Assembly (NCBI RefSeq): GCF_014269285.1 | Contig: NZ_JACOAF010000026.1 | Coordinates: 1 to 64,000 of the forward strand | DNA from: Rufibacter sediminis | GTDB lineage: Bacteria; Bacteroidota; Bacteroidia; Cytophagales; Hymenobacteraceae | DNA: 64,000 nt | Reading direction: 5' to 3' | In this document: positions 16,809 through 25,552 of the stretch, piece by piece | How positions within the stretch are numbered: the first letter of the stretch is position 1 | Layout: every line of letters begins with the position of its first letter | Notes under the pieces: generated by a model | What the model saw: only the letters and a program-made list of their open reading frames with translations | Database searches by the model: none | Told to the model about the DNA's origin: nothing | Translations under genes and position numbers: made by a program

Positions 16809-17585
16809 TTACTGGATGTCTTTTCGGGAAGATGTCCACACCCCGAGGACTAGCAGCACCAGGCTCCCCAGCAGGCTGTACCACATCTGGGGCACGAATA
16901 CTGACGCGTTTTTAGCCTGAAAAACTGCCGCTGAAAAGTAAGGCCAGCTGTAAGGATAGAACCCGATGTGCTCCCATCGTGACCCGATCAGAAAGGCCAT
17001 GGTGAACAGGATTCCCAGACCCATGCTCAGGGCGATGCTTCTGAACTGGAAACTCAAGCAGAACTGCAGGGTGAAGATGAAGAGCGAGCCCACCAGCACC
17101 CGGAACGTGCCCAGGCTGATGCCCTGCACGTGGTGATAGTCCTGAAACCCCAGGCCGGGGCGCACAAGGCCCAGCAGGTAACCACCGACCAACAGCCCCA
17201 GCCAGAAGGTGGCATAACTCAGCACCACCAGCCCCAGCAACAGCAGGTACTTATTCAGAAACACCGACCACCGGGGCACCGGCAGCGCATACAACTGCTT
17301 CCAGCCGCCTGACTGGTGCTCGGTGCCGTTCACCAGAGCCGTGAGCAGCGCCAAAAACAAAGGCACCAGCAACTGCGCTGTGGGTGAGATGTTGTTCATC
17401 GCCCAGGTAAACCAGGGATTACTGCCCGGTTTCAGAAACAGGTGCCCTTTGAAAAAGAACACCAGAAACGTCATGCTCACAATGGAGAGCGGGGCCAGCA
17501 AAGACAGCCACAAGGCCCAGGTGTGTTTCAGTTTCAAAACTTCCGCCGAAACTCCGCGGCGGAGGTAAAGGTGAAAAGTGCTCAT
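16809..17585 (-). CDS. ABC transporter permease (ABC-2 type)
   Basis: 258 residues with about six hydrophobic segments and no binding protein in the locus, as in ABC-2 exporters of the BcrB/antibiotic-resistance kind. The conserved early segment GTEHQSGGWKQLYALPVPR fits the cytoplasmic loop of this family. It starts 3 bases after the stop of the ATPase gene, so the two form one operon and one complex at the inner membrane. The exported substrate is unknown. Confidence 0.86.
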   Translation of the reverse strand: MSTFHLYLRRGVSAEVLKLKHTWALWLSLLAPLSIVSMTFLVFFFKGHLFLKPGSNPWFTWAMNNISPTAQLLVPLFLALLTALVNGTEHQSGGWKQLYALPVPRWSVFLNKYLLLLGLVVLSYATFWLGLLVGGYLLGLVRPGLGFQDYHHVQGISLGTFRVLVGSLFIFTLQFCLSFQFRSIALSMGLGILFTMAFLIGSRWEHIGFYPYSWPYFSAAVFQAKNASVFVPQMWYSLLGSLVLLVLGVWTSSRKDIQ

Positions 17586-17588
17586 AAA

Positions 17589-18548
17589 TCAGGCGAAAGA
17601 GATAGGTTCAGGGATTGAGGTTTGGGTCTTCATTGGCGCGGCATCGGTTAAGGAAAGGAACACGTCCTCCAGGCTTTGGGTGGAAAAAGCAAGGCCTGAC
17701 ACAGCTACGCCGCCCAACACCAGGCACTGGTTCAGAACCGCCGCCTCTTCTTTGTCCTGTACTGTCACCCGTATCACATTCTGCCCTAGCTTCTCCACCG
17801 AATAGCCGTTGGTGAGTAATATCTCTTTTGCCATCAGCGGATTATCTACTTCCACCTCAACGTAGGCAGCAGATAAAGTCGCTTGCTGCAACTCCTGCAC
17901 ACTTCCCTGAAATGCCAGCTGCCCCTGGTGCAGAATGCCCACGTGCGACACGGTTTTCTCTATTTCACTGAGTAAATGGCTGGACAGGAAGATGGTCTTG
18001 CCGTGCTCCTGGTTCAGGTCTTTCAGGAGTTCGCGCATTTCCCGGATGCCGCTGGGGTCTAAGCCATTGGTGGGCTCGTCCAGGATCAGGAGCTCCGGGT
18101 CTGAGAGCAGCGCCAACGCAATGCCCAGCCGCTGGCACATGCCCAGGGAGTAGTGTTTCACCGGCCGATGGGCGTCTGGCTGTAGCCGGACAATCTGCAG
18201 CACCTCGGCAATTCGCTTCTTCTCCACCCCCAGCATCCGGCGCATCACCTCCAGGTTGTCGTGCCCGGACAGGTGCCGGTACAGACTGGGCGTTTCAATC
18301 AGGGCACCCACCCGCTGAAGAATGGGGATTCGCTGCTCCCGCAACTCCCGCCCAAACAGCCGGATGCTCCCGGAAGTGGGAGTTAGTAAGCCCAGCAGCA
18401 ACCGGATGGTTGTGGTCTTTCCCGCGCCGTTAGGTCCCAGAAAGCCATAGATGCAGCCCTGCGGAATTTGCAGGTCCAAGCCTTGGAGAATCTCCCGCGG
18501 ACCGTAGCGGTAGGTAAGTTGGTGCGTACTGATGAGGGGTTCTTTCAT
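17589..18548 (-). CDS. ABC transporter ATP-binding protein (BcrA-like)
   Basis: 319 residues. Walker A GPNGAGKTT, signature YSLGMCQRLGIA, Walker B LLILDEPTNGLDP and the switch histidine in FLSSHLL are all intact. A C-terminal extension of about 95 residues matches the DUF4162-type tail of BcrA/CcmA exporters. The ATG at 18548 is chosen because family members begin a few residues before the first strand; an in-frame ATG at 18587 is less likely. It is divergent from the LytS/LytTR genes, an arrangement often seen when the two-component system controls the exporter. Confidence 0.92.
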   Translation of the reverse strand: MKEPLISTHQLTYRYGPREILQGLDLQIPQGCIYGFLGPNGAGKTTTIRLLLGLLTPTSGSIRLFGRELREQRIPILQRVGALIETPSLYRHLSGHDNLEVMRRMLGVEKKRIAEVLQIVRLQPDAHRPVKHYSLGMCQRLGIALALLSDPELLILDEPTNGLDPSGIREMRELLKDLNQEHGKTIFLSSHLLSEIEKTVSHVGILHQGQLAFQGSVQELQQATLSAAYVEVEVDNPLMAKEILLTNGYSVEKLGQNVIRVTVQDKEEAAVLNQCLVLGGVAVSGLAFSTQSLEDVFLSLTDAAPMKTQTSIPEPISFA

Positions 18549-18668
18549 AGCCGTAGAGAAGTGATGCCCCAAATGAACAGGTTCCATCCGCTTGCCGCAA
18601 CTAAACTATACCAACGCCCATTTCATCCGGACCAACCCCGCTTTCCCTCCTCTTAACCCGTTCGTCGA

Positions 18669-18676
18669 TACATTTG
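18669..18676 (+). promoter_or_regulatory. putative promoter of the histidine kinase gene
   Basis: TACATTTG is an exact TAnnTTTG match in the 208-base divergent gap. Confidence 0.45.
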
Positions 18677-18756
18677 GCGGCTTGGTCTAAATCCCGGCCA
18701 TTCCGCGTTTATTGCTCGCGTGAATGGTTAGTTTTGGGCAGGTTTTCCGGAAAACG

Positions 18757-19842
18757 ATGAAAAAACACCTTCCCCTTTTATTGCATCTTCTCCTGTGGCT
18801 CGGCCTGCTGGCGCTGGCGCTCTGGGTGCACTTCGGCATTGACAGAACGGAAATGCCGCTCAGCTGGGTGGCTCTGGACGTGGCGCAGACCTTTGCCTTC
18901 CATCTGGTGCTCTTCTACCTCAATTGGTTTATCCTGCTCCGGATTCTGGCCAAAGGCAACGTGCTGGGCTATGCCCTGGCGGTGCTCCTGAGCCTGGTCC
19001 TTTTCGCCGCGGTCCGCAGCCCCATAGAAATCTTTCAAATAGAAAAGCAGGCGAGTGTCAGCCCCAAAGCTGCCGAAGTCCTGAGAAAGCATCCCAACCA
19101 GGTGGAGCTTAAGAATGTCATGATTCCCTTGCTGGTGATGGGCCTGATGAATGTCTTTCTGAGCTCGTCCTTGAGAGTGACCGGGGAGTACCTGCGCAAT
19201 GAGCGGCGGCGTAAAGAACTGGAACTGCAGCACACCAGCACCGAGCTGGAATTGCTGAAAGCCCAGGTAAACCCGCACTTTCTATTCAACACGCTAAATA
19301 ACATTTACTCACTTGCTTATCAAAACTCTCCTGCCACCCCAGACGCCATCCTGAAACTGTCGCTGCTGCTGCGGTACCAGCTGTATGAAACCAATACGCC
19401 GGTGGTGGCGCTGGAGCGCGAGGTGGAATATCTGGAGCATTTGCTGGACCTGCACCGCCTGCGCCTCACCGACCCTGCTTTGCTCACCTTTCAGGTAAAC
19501 GGGGCCATAAACGGCATCTCAATTCCTCCCATGCTGCTGATGCCTTTGGTGGAGAACATGTTCAAGCACGGCCTCACCACGGCGCCCATGGAAGTGACGC
19601 TATCTTCTGAACCCGGCAGCCTCACCTTCACCACCAAGAACCGCTTGAAGGGCAGCGGCCCGCAAGGCTCTTTCGGGGGCATTGGGTTGCAGAACCTGCG
19701 CCGGCGGCTGGAATTGCTTTACCCCCAGGCCTTCTCCTTCTCCACCCGGCAGCAGGACCAGGATTTTATCGCCGAGCTTTCCTTGACAAACCTTTCCAAA
19801 CCCGTACCTTCACCAGATGCAACTGTCTTGTCTCGCTATTGA
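18757..19842 (+). CDS. LytS-family sensor histidine kinase
   Basis: 361 residues. Four N-terminal membrane helices (about 8-30, 45-70, 78-98, 125-145) lead into the His_kinase domain PF06580, whose phospho-acceptor block is NPHFLFNTLNNIYSL (His near 173), and a degenerate HATPase with PMLLMPLVENMFKHG and GGIGLQNLRRRL. No separate sensor domain is present, so the membrane part probably senses the signal. The ATG at 18757 is chosen because the sequence between it and the alternative ATG at 18724 is a copy of the dispersed palindrome. It overlaps the response regulator gene by 26 bases. Confidence 0.9.
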   Translation: MKKHLPLLLHLLLWLGLLALALWVHFGIDRTEMPLSWVALDVAQTFAFHLVLFYLNWFILLRILAKGNVLGYALAVLLSLVLFAAVRSPIEIFQIEKQASVSPKAAEVLRKHPNQVELKNVMIPLLVMGLMNVFLSSSLRVTGEYLRNERRRKELELQHTSTELELLKAQVNPHFLFNTLNNIYSLAYQNSPATPDAILKLSLLLRYQLYETNTPVVALEREVEYLEHLLDLHRLRLTDPALLTFQVNGAINGISIPPMLLMPLVENMFKHGLTTAPMEVTLSSEPGSLTFTTKNRLKGSGPQGSFGGIGLQNLRRRLELLYPQAFSFSTRQQDQDFIAELSLTNLSKPVPSPDATVLSRY

Positions 19843-20545
19843 TGATGAACCGCTGGCGCTGGACATCATGCGCTCCTACATCAGCAAGATTCCGTTTCTA
19901 AAGCTCATCCAGACCTGCTCCAGCGCGCTGGACGCCATGTCCATTCTGCAGCGCCAGCCGGTAGACCTGCTGTTCCTGGACATTGAGATGCCCGAGATCA
20001 CGGGCGTGCAGTTTGCGCAGTCGCTCTCGCATAGGCCCGCCATCATCTTCACCACCGCTTACCCGCAGTACGCCCTAGATGGTTTCACCCTAGATGCCGT
20101 GGATTACCTGCTCAAGCCCATCCCGTTTGACCGGTTCTTCAAGGCCGTGAACAAAGTCTATGAGCGCGCCCAATTGCAGCAAGCCACTCAACCCGTTCTG
20201 GCTCCGCCGACGGCTCATTCAGACAACGAGGATTTCATCTTTGTGAAGGCCGATTACAAAACCATCCGGGTGAATTTAAAGGATATTCTCTTCATTGAAG
20301 GCCTGAAGGATTACGTGATACTCCATACTACTACCCGCAAGATTATCACGCTCTTATCCATGAGCAAGATCATGGAGAAACTGCCCGAACAGGACTTCGC
20401 GCGGGTGCACCGATCGTACATCGTTTCGTTGGCGCACATTGAGTGTATTGAGAAGGGTCGCCTCAAAATAAAGGAGCAGGAAATCCCCATCGGAGACAGT
20501 TTTAAGGACGGCTTCATGCGCTGGGTGGAAAGTAAAAACCTGTAG
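19817..20545 (+). CDS. LytTR-family response regulator
   Basis: 242 residues. A receiver domain (1-125) with IDDEP, phosphorylation site Asp55 in FLDIEMP, and switch residues FTTAYPQYA and LLKPI is followed by a LytTR DNA-binding domain (about 140-240) with FARVHRSYIVSL. It is the partner of the kinase it overlaps. The divergently transcribed ABC exporter is a plausible target, but I could not identify a clear pair of LytTR sites. Confidence 0.94.
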   Translation: MQLSCLAIDDEPLALDIMRSYISKIPFLKLIQTCSSALDAMSILQRQPVDLLFLDIEMPEITGVQFAQSLSHRPAIIFTTAYPQYALDGFTLDAVDYLLKPIPFDRFFKAVNKVYERAQLQQATQPVLAPPTAHSDNEDFIFVKADYKTIRVNLKDILFIEGLKDYVILHTTTRKIITLLSMSKIMEKLPEQDFARVHRSYIVSLAHIECIEKGRLKIKEQEIPIGDSFKDGFMRWVESKNL

Positions 20546-20671
20546 CCACGCATTTGCCTTTTTCCGGGCAGTTGGGTTTTCGGCCTCTTTTCTGAAAAAT
20601 AACCTGAAAACAGGATCAGCAGATTACAGAACAAACGTTCGTGGGCCGTCTGTACTGTGAAGGCAAATCTG

Positions 20672-20679
20672 TATCTTTG
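20672..20679 (+). promoter_or_regulatory. dapA promoter, -7 element
   Basis: TATCTTTG is an exact TAnnTTTG match, 29 bases upstream of the dapA ATG. A palindrome copy (about 20571-20612) separates it from the preceding gene. Confidence 0.6.
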
Positions 20680-20708
20680 GCCAAGATACTCTCAACAAAA
20701 CAACAGAC

Positions 20709-21587
20709 ATGCAAGCATTAAGAGGAACAGGTGTGGCCTTGGTAACTCCTTTTCAAGCCGATCTTTCCGTAGATTTTGACGCCTTCGGCCGATTAATTGA
20801 TTTCAACCTGGACAACGGGGTAGATTACGTGGTGGTGAACGGCACCACGGGTGAATCCGTGACCACCTCTCCCGAGGAACGCGCCCAACTGCTGGCCTTC
20901 GCCAAAGAGCGGATCACCGGCCGGAAACCCCTGGTCTACGGCCTGGGCAGCAATGACACGAATTACGTGCTGGAGCAGATCAAGAAGCTGGACTTCACCG
21001 GCATTGACGCCATTCTTTCGGTATGCCCTTATTATAATAAACCGTCGCAGGAAGGAATTTACCTGCACTACACCGCCATCGCAGATGCTTCTCCGGTGCC
21101 GGTGATTCTCTACAACGTACCCGGCAGAACGGGCATCAACATGACGGCGGCTACTACCCTGCGGCTGGCGCAGCACCCCAACATCATCGGGACGAAGGAC
21201 GCCAGCGGCAACATGGAGCAGTACATGGCGCTCATCGACGAGAAGCCCGAGGGTTTCCTGGTGATCAGCGGCGATGACATGCACACGGTTCCGGTGATCT
21301 CGGTGGGCGGCGATGGCATTATCTCGGTGCTGGCCAATGCGTTTCCGGAGCGTTTCAGCCGGATGACCCGCCTGGCGTTGGAAGGCAATTTTCAGGAGGC
21401 GGGCGCTTTGCAACGCTCCTTCGGGAAAATTAACCCGCTGATGTACGAGGAAGCCAATCCGGTGGGCATTAAACTGGCGTTGCAGGAAGCAGGCATCTGC
21501 GCTCCGTTTGTGCGCTTGCCGCTGGCACCCGCGTCAGATAGCCTGGTACAGCGGGTGAAAGCCGCTGCCGCTCCATTGCTCGCTTAA
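20709..21587 (+). CDS. dapA: 4-hydroxy-tetrahydrodipicolinate synthase
   Basis: 292 residues, the normal DapA length. It condenses pyruvate with aspartate semialdehyde at the branch to lysine and meso-diaminopimelate for peptidoglycan. The Schiff-base lysine is Lys163 in GTKDASGN, the proton-relay tyrosine lies in ILYNVPGRTG, and GTTGE binds the substrate carboxylate. It is a stand-alone gene with its own promoter. The downstream hydrolase starts after a 32-base gap occupied by part of a dispersed palindrome. Confidence 0.97.
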   Translation: MQALRGTGVALVTPFQADLSVDFDAFGRLIDFNLDNGVDYVVVNGTTGESVTTSPEERAQLLAFAKERITGRKPLVYGLGSNDTNYVLEQIKKLDFTGIDAILSVCPYYNKPSQEGIYLHYTAIADASPVPVILYNVPGRTGINMTAATTLRLAQHPNIIGTKDASGNMEQYMALIDEKPEGFLVISGDDMHTVPVISVGGDGIISVLANAFPERFSRMTRLALEGNFQEAGALQRSFGKINPLMYEEANPVGIKLALQEAGICAPFVRLPLAPASDSLVQRVKAAAAPLLA

Positions 21588-21619
21588 ATTTTGTTTTGAG
21601 GCCCTTTTTCAGAAAACAG

Positions 21620-22573
21620 ATGAAAAACAGACTGCTGCTACTCGCTTTCTTGGTGCTGGGGCACTTTGCCCAGGCACAAACTCCCGCCCCTTCCTCGGGT
21701 GAAGCCACCGAACTGAAGACTGAAAAAGGCACCCTAAAAGGCACACTCCTGCTGCCTGCCACCAAAGGGAAAGTACCCGTCGTGCTGCTCATCTCCGGCT
21801 CTGGCCCCACCGACCGCGACGGGAACAACCCGGTCATGAAAAACAACAGCCTGAAAATGGTGGCCGAGGAACTGTACGCGCAAGGCATCGCCTCGGTGCG
21901 GTATGACAAACGCGGCATTGCCCAGAGCAAAGACGCCGCCGGTTCTGAGTTTGACATGCGCTTCGATCATTTCGCGCAGGACGCAGCCGCCTGGGTGCAG
22001 CAGCTGAAGAAAGACCCGCGCTTCAGCAAAGTCATTGTGCTGGGCCACAGCGAAGGTTCTTTGCTAGGCATGCTGGCCGTCCGGCAAGCGAAAGCCGATG
22101 GGTTCATCTCGCTGGCCGGTCCCGGACAATCAGCCGATGAGGTAATCCGACAACAGTTGCTGGCCCAGCCTCCCATGGTAGCCGATGCCGCCTTGCCCAT
22201 CCTGGATCAGTTGGTGCAGGGCAAAGCCGTTCCGGAAGTCAACCCTATGTTGGCTTCCCTGTTTCGGCCCAGCATCCAGCCATACCTGATCTCGTGGTTT
22301 AAGTATGACCCGCAGGCGGAGCTCCGGAAACTCACCGTTCCGGTCCTGTTGGTGCAAGGGAAAGAAGATTTACAGGTGAGTGGACGGGAAATCCAGTTGC
22401 TGGCCGCCGCGGCTCCTAAAGCTAAATTGGAGGAGATTGACCGCATGAACCACGTGCTCAAAGAAACTTCCGCAGACCGTTCGGCCAACATTGCCGCGTA
22501 CTCCAACCCCACGCTTCCCCTGGCTCCTGCCCTGATGCCCGCGTTGGTGTCGTTCGTGAAGTCTGTCAAGTAG
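21620..22573 (+). CDS. exported alpha/beta hydrolase
   Basis: 317 residues. A signal peptide (LLLLAFLVLGHFAQA, cleavage near residue 20) targets it to the periplasm or beyond. The nucleophile elbow is GHSEGS (Ser144), the oxyanion strand is LLISGSGPTDRDGNNP, and the C-terminal histidine is in DRMNHVLKE. The layout matches the COG1073-type peptidase/acyl hydrolases with an SGSGPTDRDGN oxyanion block. The real start is the ATG at 21620; the upstream in-frame TTG lies in a palindrome copy. Substrate unknown. Confidence 0.88.
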   Translation: MKNRLLLLAFLVLGHFAQAQTPAPSSGEATELKTEKGTLKGTLLLPATKGKVPVVLLISGSGPTDRDGNNPVMKNNSLKMVAEELYAQGIASVRYDKRGIAQSKDAAGSEFDMRFDHFAQDAAAWVQQLKKDPRFSKVIVLGHSEGSLLGMLAVRQAKADGFISLAGPGQSADEVIRQQLLAQPPMVADAALPILDQLVQGKAVPEVNPMLASLFRPSIQPYLISWFKYDPQAELRKLTVPVLLVQGKEDLQVSGREIQLLAAAAPKAKLEEIDRMNHVLKETSADRSANIAAYSNPTLPLAPALMPALVSFVKSVK

Positions 22574-22586
22574 CGAATCTCTTAAT

Positions 22587-22648
22587 AAAGCTGATGCCCT
22601 TTTTGAGGCTCTTTTCCAGAAAAGAGCCTCAAAAAGGGCATCAGCTTT
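22587..22648. terminator. perfect 29-base-arm palindrome
   Basis: Arms 22587-22615 and 22620-22648 are exact reverse complements around a 4-base loop, with core TTTTTGAGGCTCTTTT. It lies 14 bases past the hydrolase stop and is a strong terminator on either strand. Confidence 0.85.
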
Positions 22649-23118
22649 TAGAAGCAACTCTGTTGTGTTGGTTGCGATTATCTAAAGCGTTTGGACCCAC
22701 CCCTTGCCCCTCCGAGGAGGGGAATTTTTTATCTAAGGCAGAACTTCCCTCTTGTAAGGCTGGTCTGATACGTTCTATTTCAATGGTTTAGTACCTAGGA
22801 AAGGCATATCATTGCTGCACTGGCATGTCGCATATCTTGAGCCCCGCGGCTCACTGAAGTTTCAAACTTCAGCTCATTTTAGGTCCAAGTTGTAAACTTA
22901 AACCAGCTATTTGTTTTAGAATTAATGGTCTTTTTTCGAAGATGCAAATAAGGTTCTGCCGAAAAGCTCCCCTCCTTGGCTAAGGAGGGGCTGGGGGTGG
23001 TTCGCTGCCTCAGGTGACCATATTGCGTAGAAGTTACCTTCTGCTTTAAGCCTGGTTTTACTAAAATGGCTTCAAAACGGAGGAAAAGCCTCTCACCAAT
23101 CATTAAGCCAAACCTCAG
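22649..23118. repeat. gene-free stretch with composite repeat, copy 1
   Basis: In order: a CCCCTCCGAGGAGGGG hairpin (about 22703-22728), the GAAGTTTCAAACTTC hairpin with GAGCCCCGCGGCTC (about 22838-22905), an inverted CTCCCCTCCTTGG...AAGGAGGGG hairpin (22970-23000), and a decayed dispersed palindrome (23045-23085). The same units recur in a different order and orientation at 48955-49110. Confidence 0.7.
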
Positions 23119-23856
23119 TTACCAACCACTGGTCAGGACATCGGCGATGTGCAGGACTTTGATGGGCTTGTTCTGCTTTTTGCTGTAGGCCTCCAGGTGC
23201 ATGAGGCAGCTGGTGTCGGTGGAGACGATGTACTCGGCTCCCGTGCTGAGGGCGTTCTCCACCTTCTGCTCGGCCATGGCCACGGAAATGGACTCGAATT
23301 TCGCGGCGAAGGTACCGCCAAAGCCGCAGCAGGTCTCGCTTTCGCGCATCTCGGTGAGTTGCAGGCCTTCCACCATCTCCAGCAGTTTGCGCGGACCTTC
23401 CTTGATGCCACACTCACGCAGGGCACTGCAGGAATCATGGTAGGTGACTTTGGCGTTCAGCCGGGCTCCGGGAATTTCCTTCACCTGCAACACATCCGTC
23501 AGAAACTCGGTCAACTCCAGCACCTTCCGCTCCATGGTGCGGTACTTCACAAAATTGGAAGAGGTCATGAAGATGTTGGAGTAGGCGTTCCGGATCATGC
23601 CCACGCAGGAGGCCGAAGGGGCCACAATGTAGTCGCTGTCTTCCGAGGAAAAATCCTCCAGAAACTTATCAGCTACCTGGCGGCACTCGTTTTGGAAACC
23701 GGCGTTGTAGGCGGGCTGGCCGCAGCAGGTCTGGTTGGTGTTGTACCGAACTTTGCAGTCCAGGGCCTCTAGTAACTTGACCATGTTCCAGGCCGTCTGC
23801 GGAAACAGCTGGTCAATGAAACAGGGAATGAAGATATCAACTACCGGTTGTGGCAT
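23119..23856 (-). CDS. LutA/YkgE-like CCG-domain (Fe-S)-binding protein
   Basis: 245 residues with two cysteine-rich CCG domains: CCGQPAYNAGF near residues 44-54 and CCGFGGTFA near 183-191, each with upstream Cys ligands. This is the architecture of LutA, part of the LutABC L-lactate utilisation complex, and of related heterodisulfide-reductase-like subunits. The partners LutB and LutC are not adjacent; instead the gene follows an HMG-CoA lyase by 4 bases. It could therefore serve a different redox complex. The family call is firm and the pathway is open. Confidence 0.87.
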   Translation of the reverse strand: MPQPVVDIFIPCFIDQLFPQTAWNMVKLLEALDCKVRYNTNQTCCGQPAYNAGFQNECRQVADKFLEDFSSEDSDYIVAPSASCVGMIRNAYSNIFMTSSNFVKYRTMERKVLELTEFLTDVLQVKEIPGARLNAKVTYHDSCSALRECGIKEGPRKLLEMVEGLQLTEMRESETCCGFGGTFAAKFESISVAMAEQKVENALSTGAEYIVSTDTSCLMHLEAYSKKQNKPIKVLHIADVLTSGW

Positions 23857-23860
23857 GGGT

Positions 23861-24712
23861 CTAAAGCGAATGGAAAACGTGGGACGCCAGGGCCAGAGAC
23901 CTGGAAAGCGCCTCCTGGTTCAGGTTCAAAGGTACGCCTTTCTCCTGTAAATAGGAGAGCATTTTCTCGGTGGGCATGTTGCCTACCAGCTCATCTTTGG
24001 CCATGGGACACCCCCCGTAACCCAGCAGCGCGCCATCCATCCGGCGGGAGCCGCTTTCATACGCCGCAGCCACTTTCTCGCGCCAGGTGGCGGGGTTGGT
24101 ATGCAGGTGCGCCCCAAATTCTATGTGCGGAAAGGCCGGGATCAATTCTGAGAAAAGCGCCTGGATGGTAGCGGGCGTAGAAACCCCGATGGTGTCTGAC
24201 AAGGAGATGGTCTTGATGGCCAAAGCGTCTAATTTCTGGGTCATCTGCCCGGCCAGAGCGGGTTCCCACGGCTCGCCGTACGGGTTCCCGAACCCCATGG
24301 ACAGGTACAGCACCAGTTCCTTTCCGTGTTTCAGGCAGAGTTCCTGCATCTGGGCTACTTCTTGCAGGGCCTCGGCGATGCTTTTGTTGGTGTTGCGTTT
24401 CTGGAACTCTTCTGATAAAGATAATGGAAACCCGATGTACCGGATCACGTCAAACGCCATGGCCTGCTCGGCTCCCCGCACGTTGGCGACAATGGCCAGC
24501 AATTTTGTCTGGGAGGCGGAGGTGTCCAGCTGGGCCAGCACCTGGGCGGTATCCTGCATCTGCGGAATGGCCTTGGGCGACACAAACGACCCGAAATCCA
24601 GGGAATCAAACCCAACTTCCAGCAGTGCTTGCAGGTAACGCACTTTTAACTCCGTGGGCACAAACTCGGGCAAGCCTTGCATGGCATCACGGGGACATTC
24701 TATGATTTTCAT
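23861..24712 (-). CDS. hydroxymethylglutaryl-CoA lyase
   Basis: 283-residue HMGL-like TIM barrel, cytosolic. ECPRDAMQGLPEFVP at the N-terminus supplies the metal-binding Asp and catalytic Arg, GAHLHT carries the metal-binding His pair, and the late GGCPMAKDELVGNM loop supplies the catalytic Cys and an Asn ligand. It cleaves HMG-CoA to acetoacetate and acetyl-CoA in leucine breakdown. It is cotranscribed with the CCG-domain gene. Other leucine catabolic genes are absent from the window. Confidence 0.9.
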   Translation of the reverse strand: MKIIECPRDAMQGLPEFVPTELKVRYLQALLEVGFDSLDFGSFVSPKAIPQMQDTAQVLAQLDTSASQTKLLAIVANVRGAEQAMAFDVIRYIGFPLSLSEEFQKRNTNKSIAEALQEVAQMQELCLKHGKELVLYLSMGFGNPYGEPWEPALAGQMTQKLDALAIKTISLSDTIGVSTPATIQALFSELIPAFPHIEFGAHLHTNPATWREKVAAAYESGSRRMDGALLGYGGCPMAKDELVGNMPTEKMLSYLQEKGVPLNLNQEALSRSLALASHVFHSL

Positions 24713-24763
24713 GTGGTTCTGTTTCGTTCGGGCACGTAAAAGCGCCTCCTCTTCGTTTTGGGT

Positions 24764-24771
24764 TATCTTTG
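24764..24771 (+). promoter_or_regulatory. putative promoter of the AlkA-like gene
   Basis: TATCTTTG is an exact TAnnTTTG match, 86 bases upstream of the glycosylase ATG, in the divergent gap. Confidence 0.45.
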
Positions 24772-24856
24772 GTTTTTAAGGCGTAAAACGAGGTTCGGCC
24801 AACTTCGGGGCGGCTGGCTCAGTAAATACGAATAATATTTCCTTTCTTCCGCTCCT

Positions 24857-25483
24857 ATGGTGAACGCCCACGCCTTCCTTTTTGCCGCAGACCCGGTGCT
24901 GCACCAGTTGGTACAGCAGGCTCCAGGAATAGTAGCCTCCCGGGTGACCAGACCTATTTACGAGGCTTTGTTCAGTTCGGTGATTTCGCAGCAACTCTCC
25001 GTGAAGGCGGCGGCCACTATCAAAGCCCGGTTTCTGGCCCTTTTTCCCGAAAACTACCCCGATCCAAAGGTAGTACTTTCCATGCCTCCGGAGGAGATGC
25101 GGGCGGTGGGTTTGTCGCGCCAGAAAATCAGCTATCTCCAGAACATCGCCGAGCACAAGGCCGCCGGTCAGCTGGAGGATGAGCAGCTGGCGCATCTACC
25201 CGATGAGGAACTCATCTCCCGCCTGGTGCACATCAAAGGAATTGGTCGCTGGACCGCCGAAATGATTCTGATGTTCGCCCTGCACCGTCCGGATGTCATG
25301 CCGCTGGATGATCTGGGAATTTACAACGCCATGAACCGGCTGTACGGCCTGGATGCTCCGCATAAATCAGCCAAAGTCAAAATGCTGGCCCTCTCAGAAC
25401 TTTGGCGACCTAACCGCACGCTGGCTTGCCGGTACCTCTGGCAATCACTGGACAATGCACCTTTGAAGAGTTCTGAGTCTTGA
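24857..25483 (+). CDS. DNA-3-methyladenine glycosylase II (AlkA family)
   Basis: 208 residues of the HhH-GPD superfamily. It removes alkylated bases in base excision repair. The helix-hairpin-helix is LVHIKGIGRWTAEMIL and the catalytic Asp lies in MPLDDLGI, the usual spacing for AlkA. It lacks the N-terminal beta domain of E. coli AlkA, as do many Bacteroidetes and yeast MAG-like forms. An early SVISQQLSVKAA segment is diagnostic. It is divergent from HMG-CoA lyase. Confidence 0.92.
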   Translation: MVNAHAFLFAADPVLHQLVQQAPGIVASRVTRPIYEALFSSVISQQLSVKAAATIKARFLALFPENYPDPKVVLSMPPEEMRAVGLSRQKISYLQNIAEHKAAGQLEDEQLAHLPDEELISRLVHIKGIGRWTAEMILMFALHRPDVMPLDDLGIYNAMNRLYGLDAPHKSAKVKMLALSELWRPNRTLACRYLWQSLDNAPLKSSES

Positions 25484-25508
25484 ATTCTGAGTCTGATTTC
25501 GGAAAAGG

Positions 25509-25552
25509 CGTTTTAGGGGTACTTTCCTGAAAACAGGCTCTAAACGCTACCG
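25509..25552. repeat. dispersed palindrome plus TTCTGAGTC word repeat
   Basis: A short run of the word TTCTGAGTC (25470-25496) precedes the core GTTTTAGGGGTACTTT ... CTCTAAACG. The palindrome lies between convergent genes. Confidence 0.55.

Noticed and set aside
18588-18723. LytTR binding-site pair in the divergent gap
   Set aside because: GTT-containing candidates near 18654 and 18704 are about 46 bases apart instead of the usual 21-22, so the match is too weak to call.
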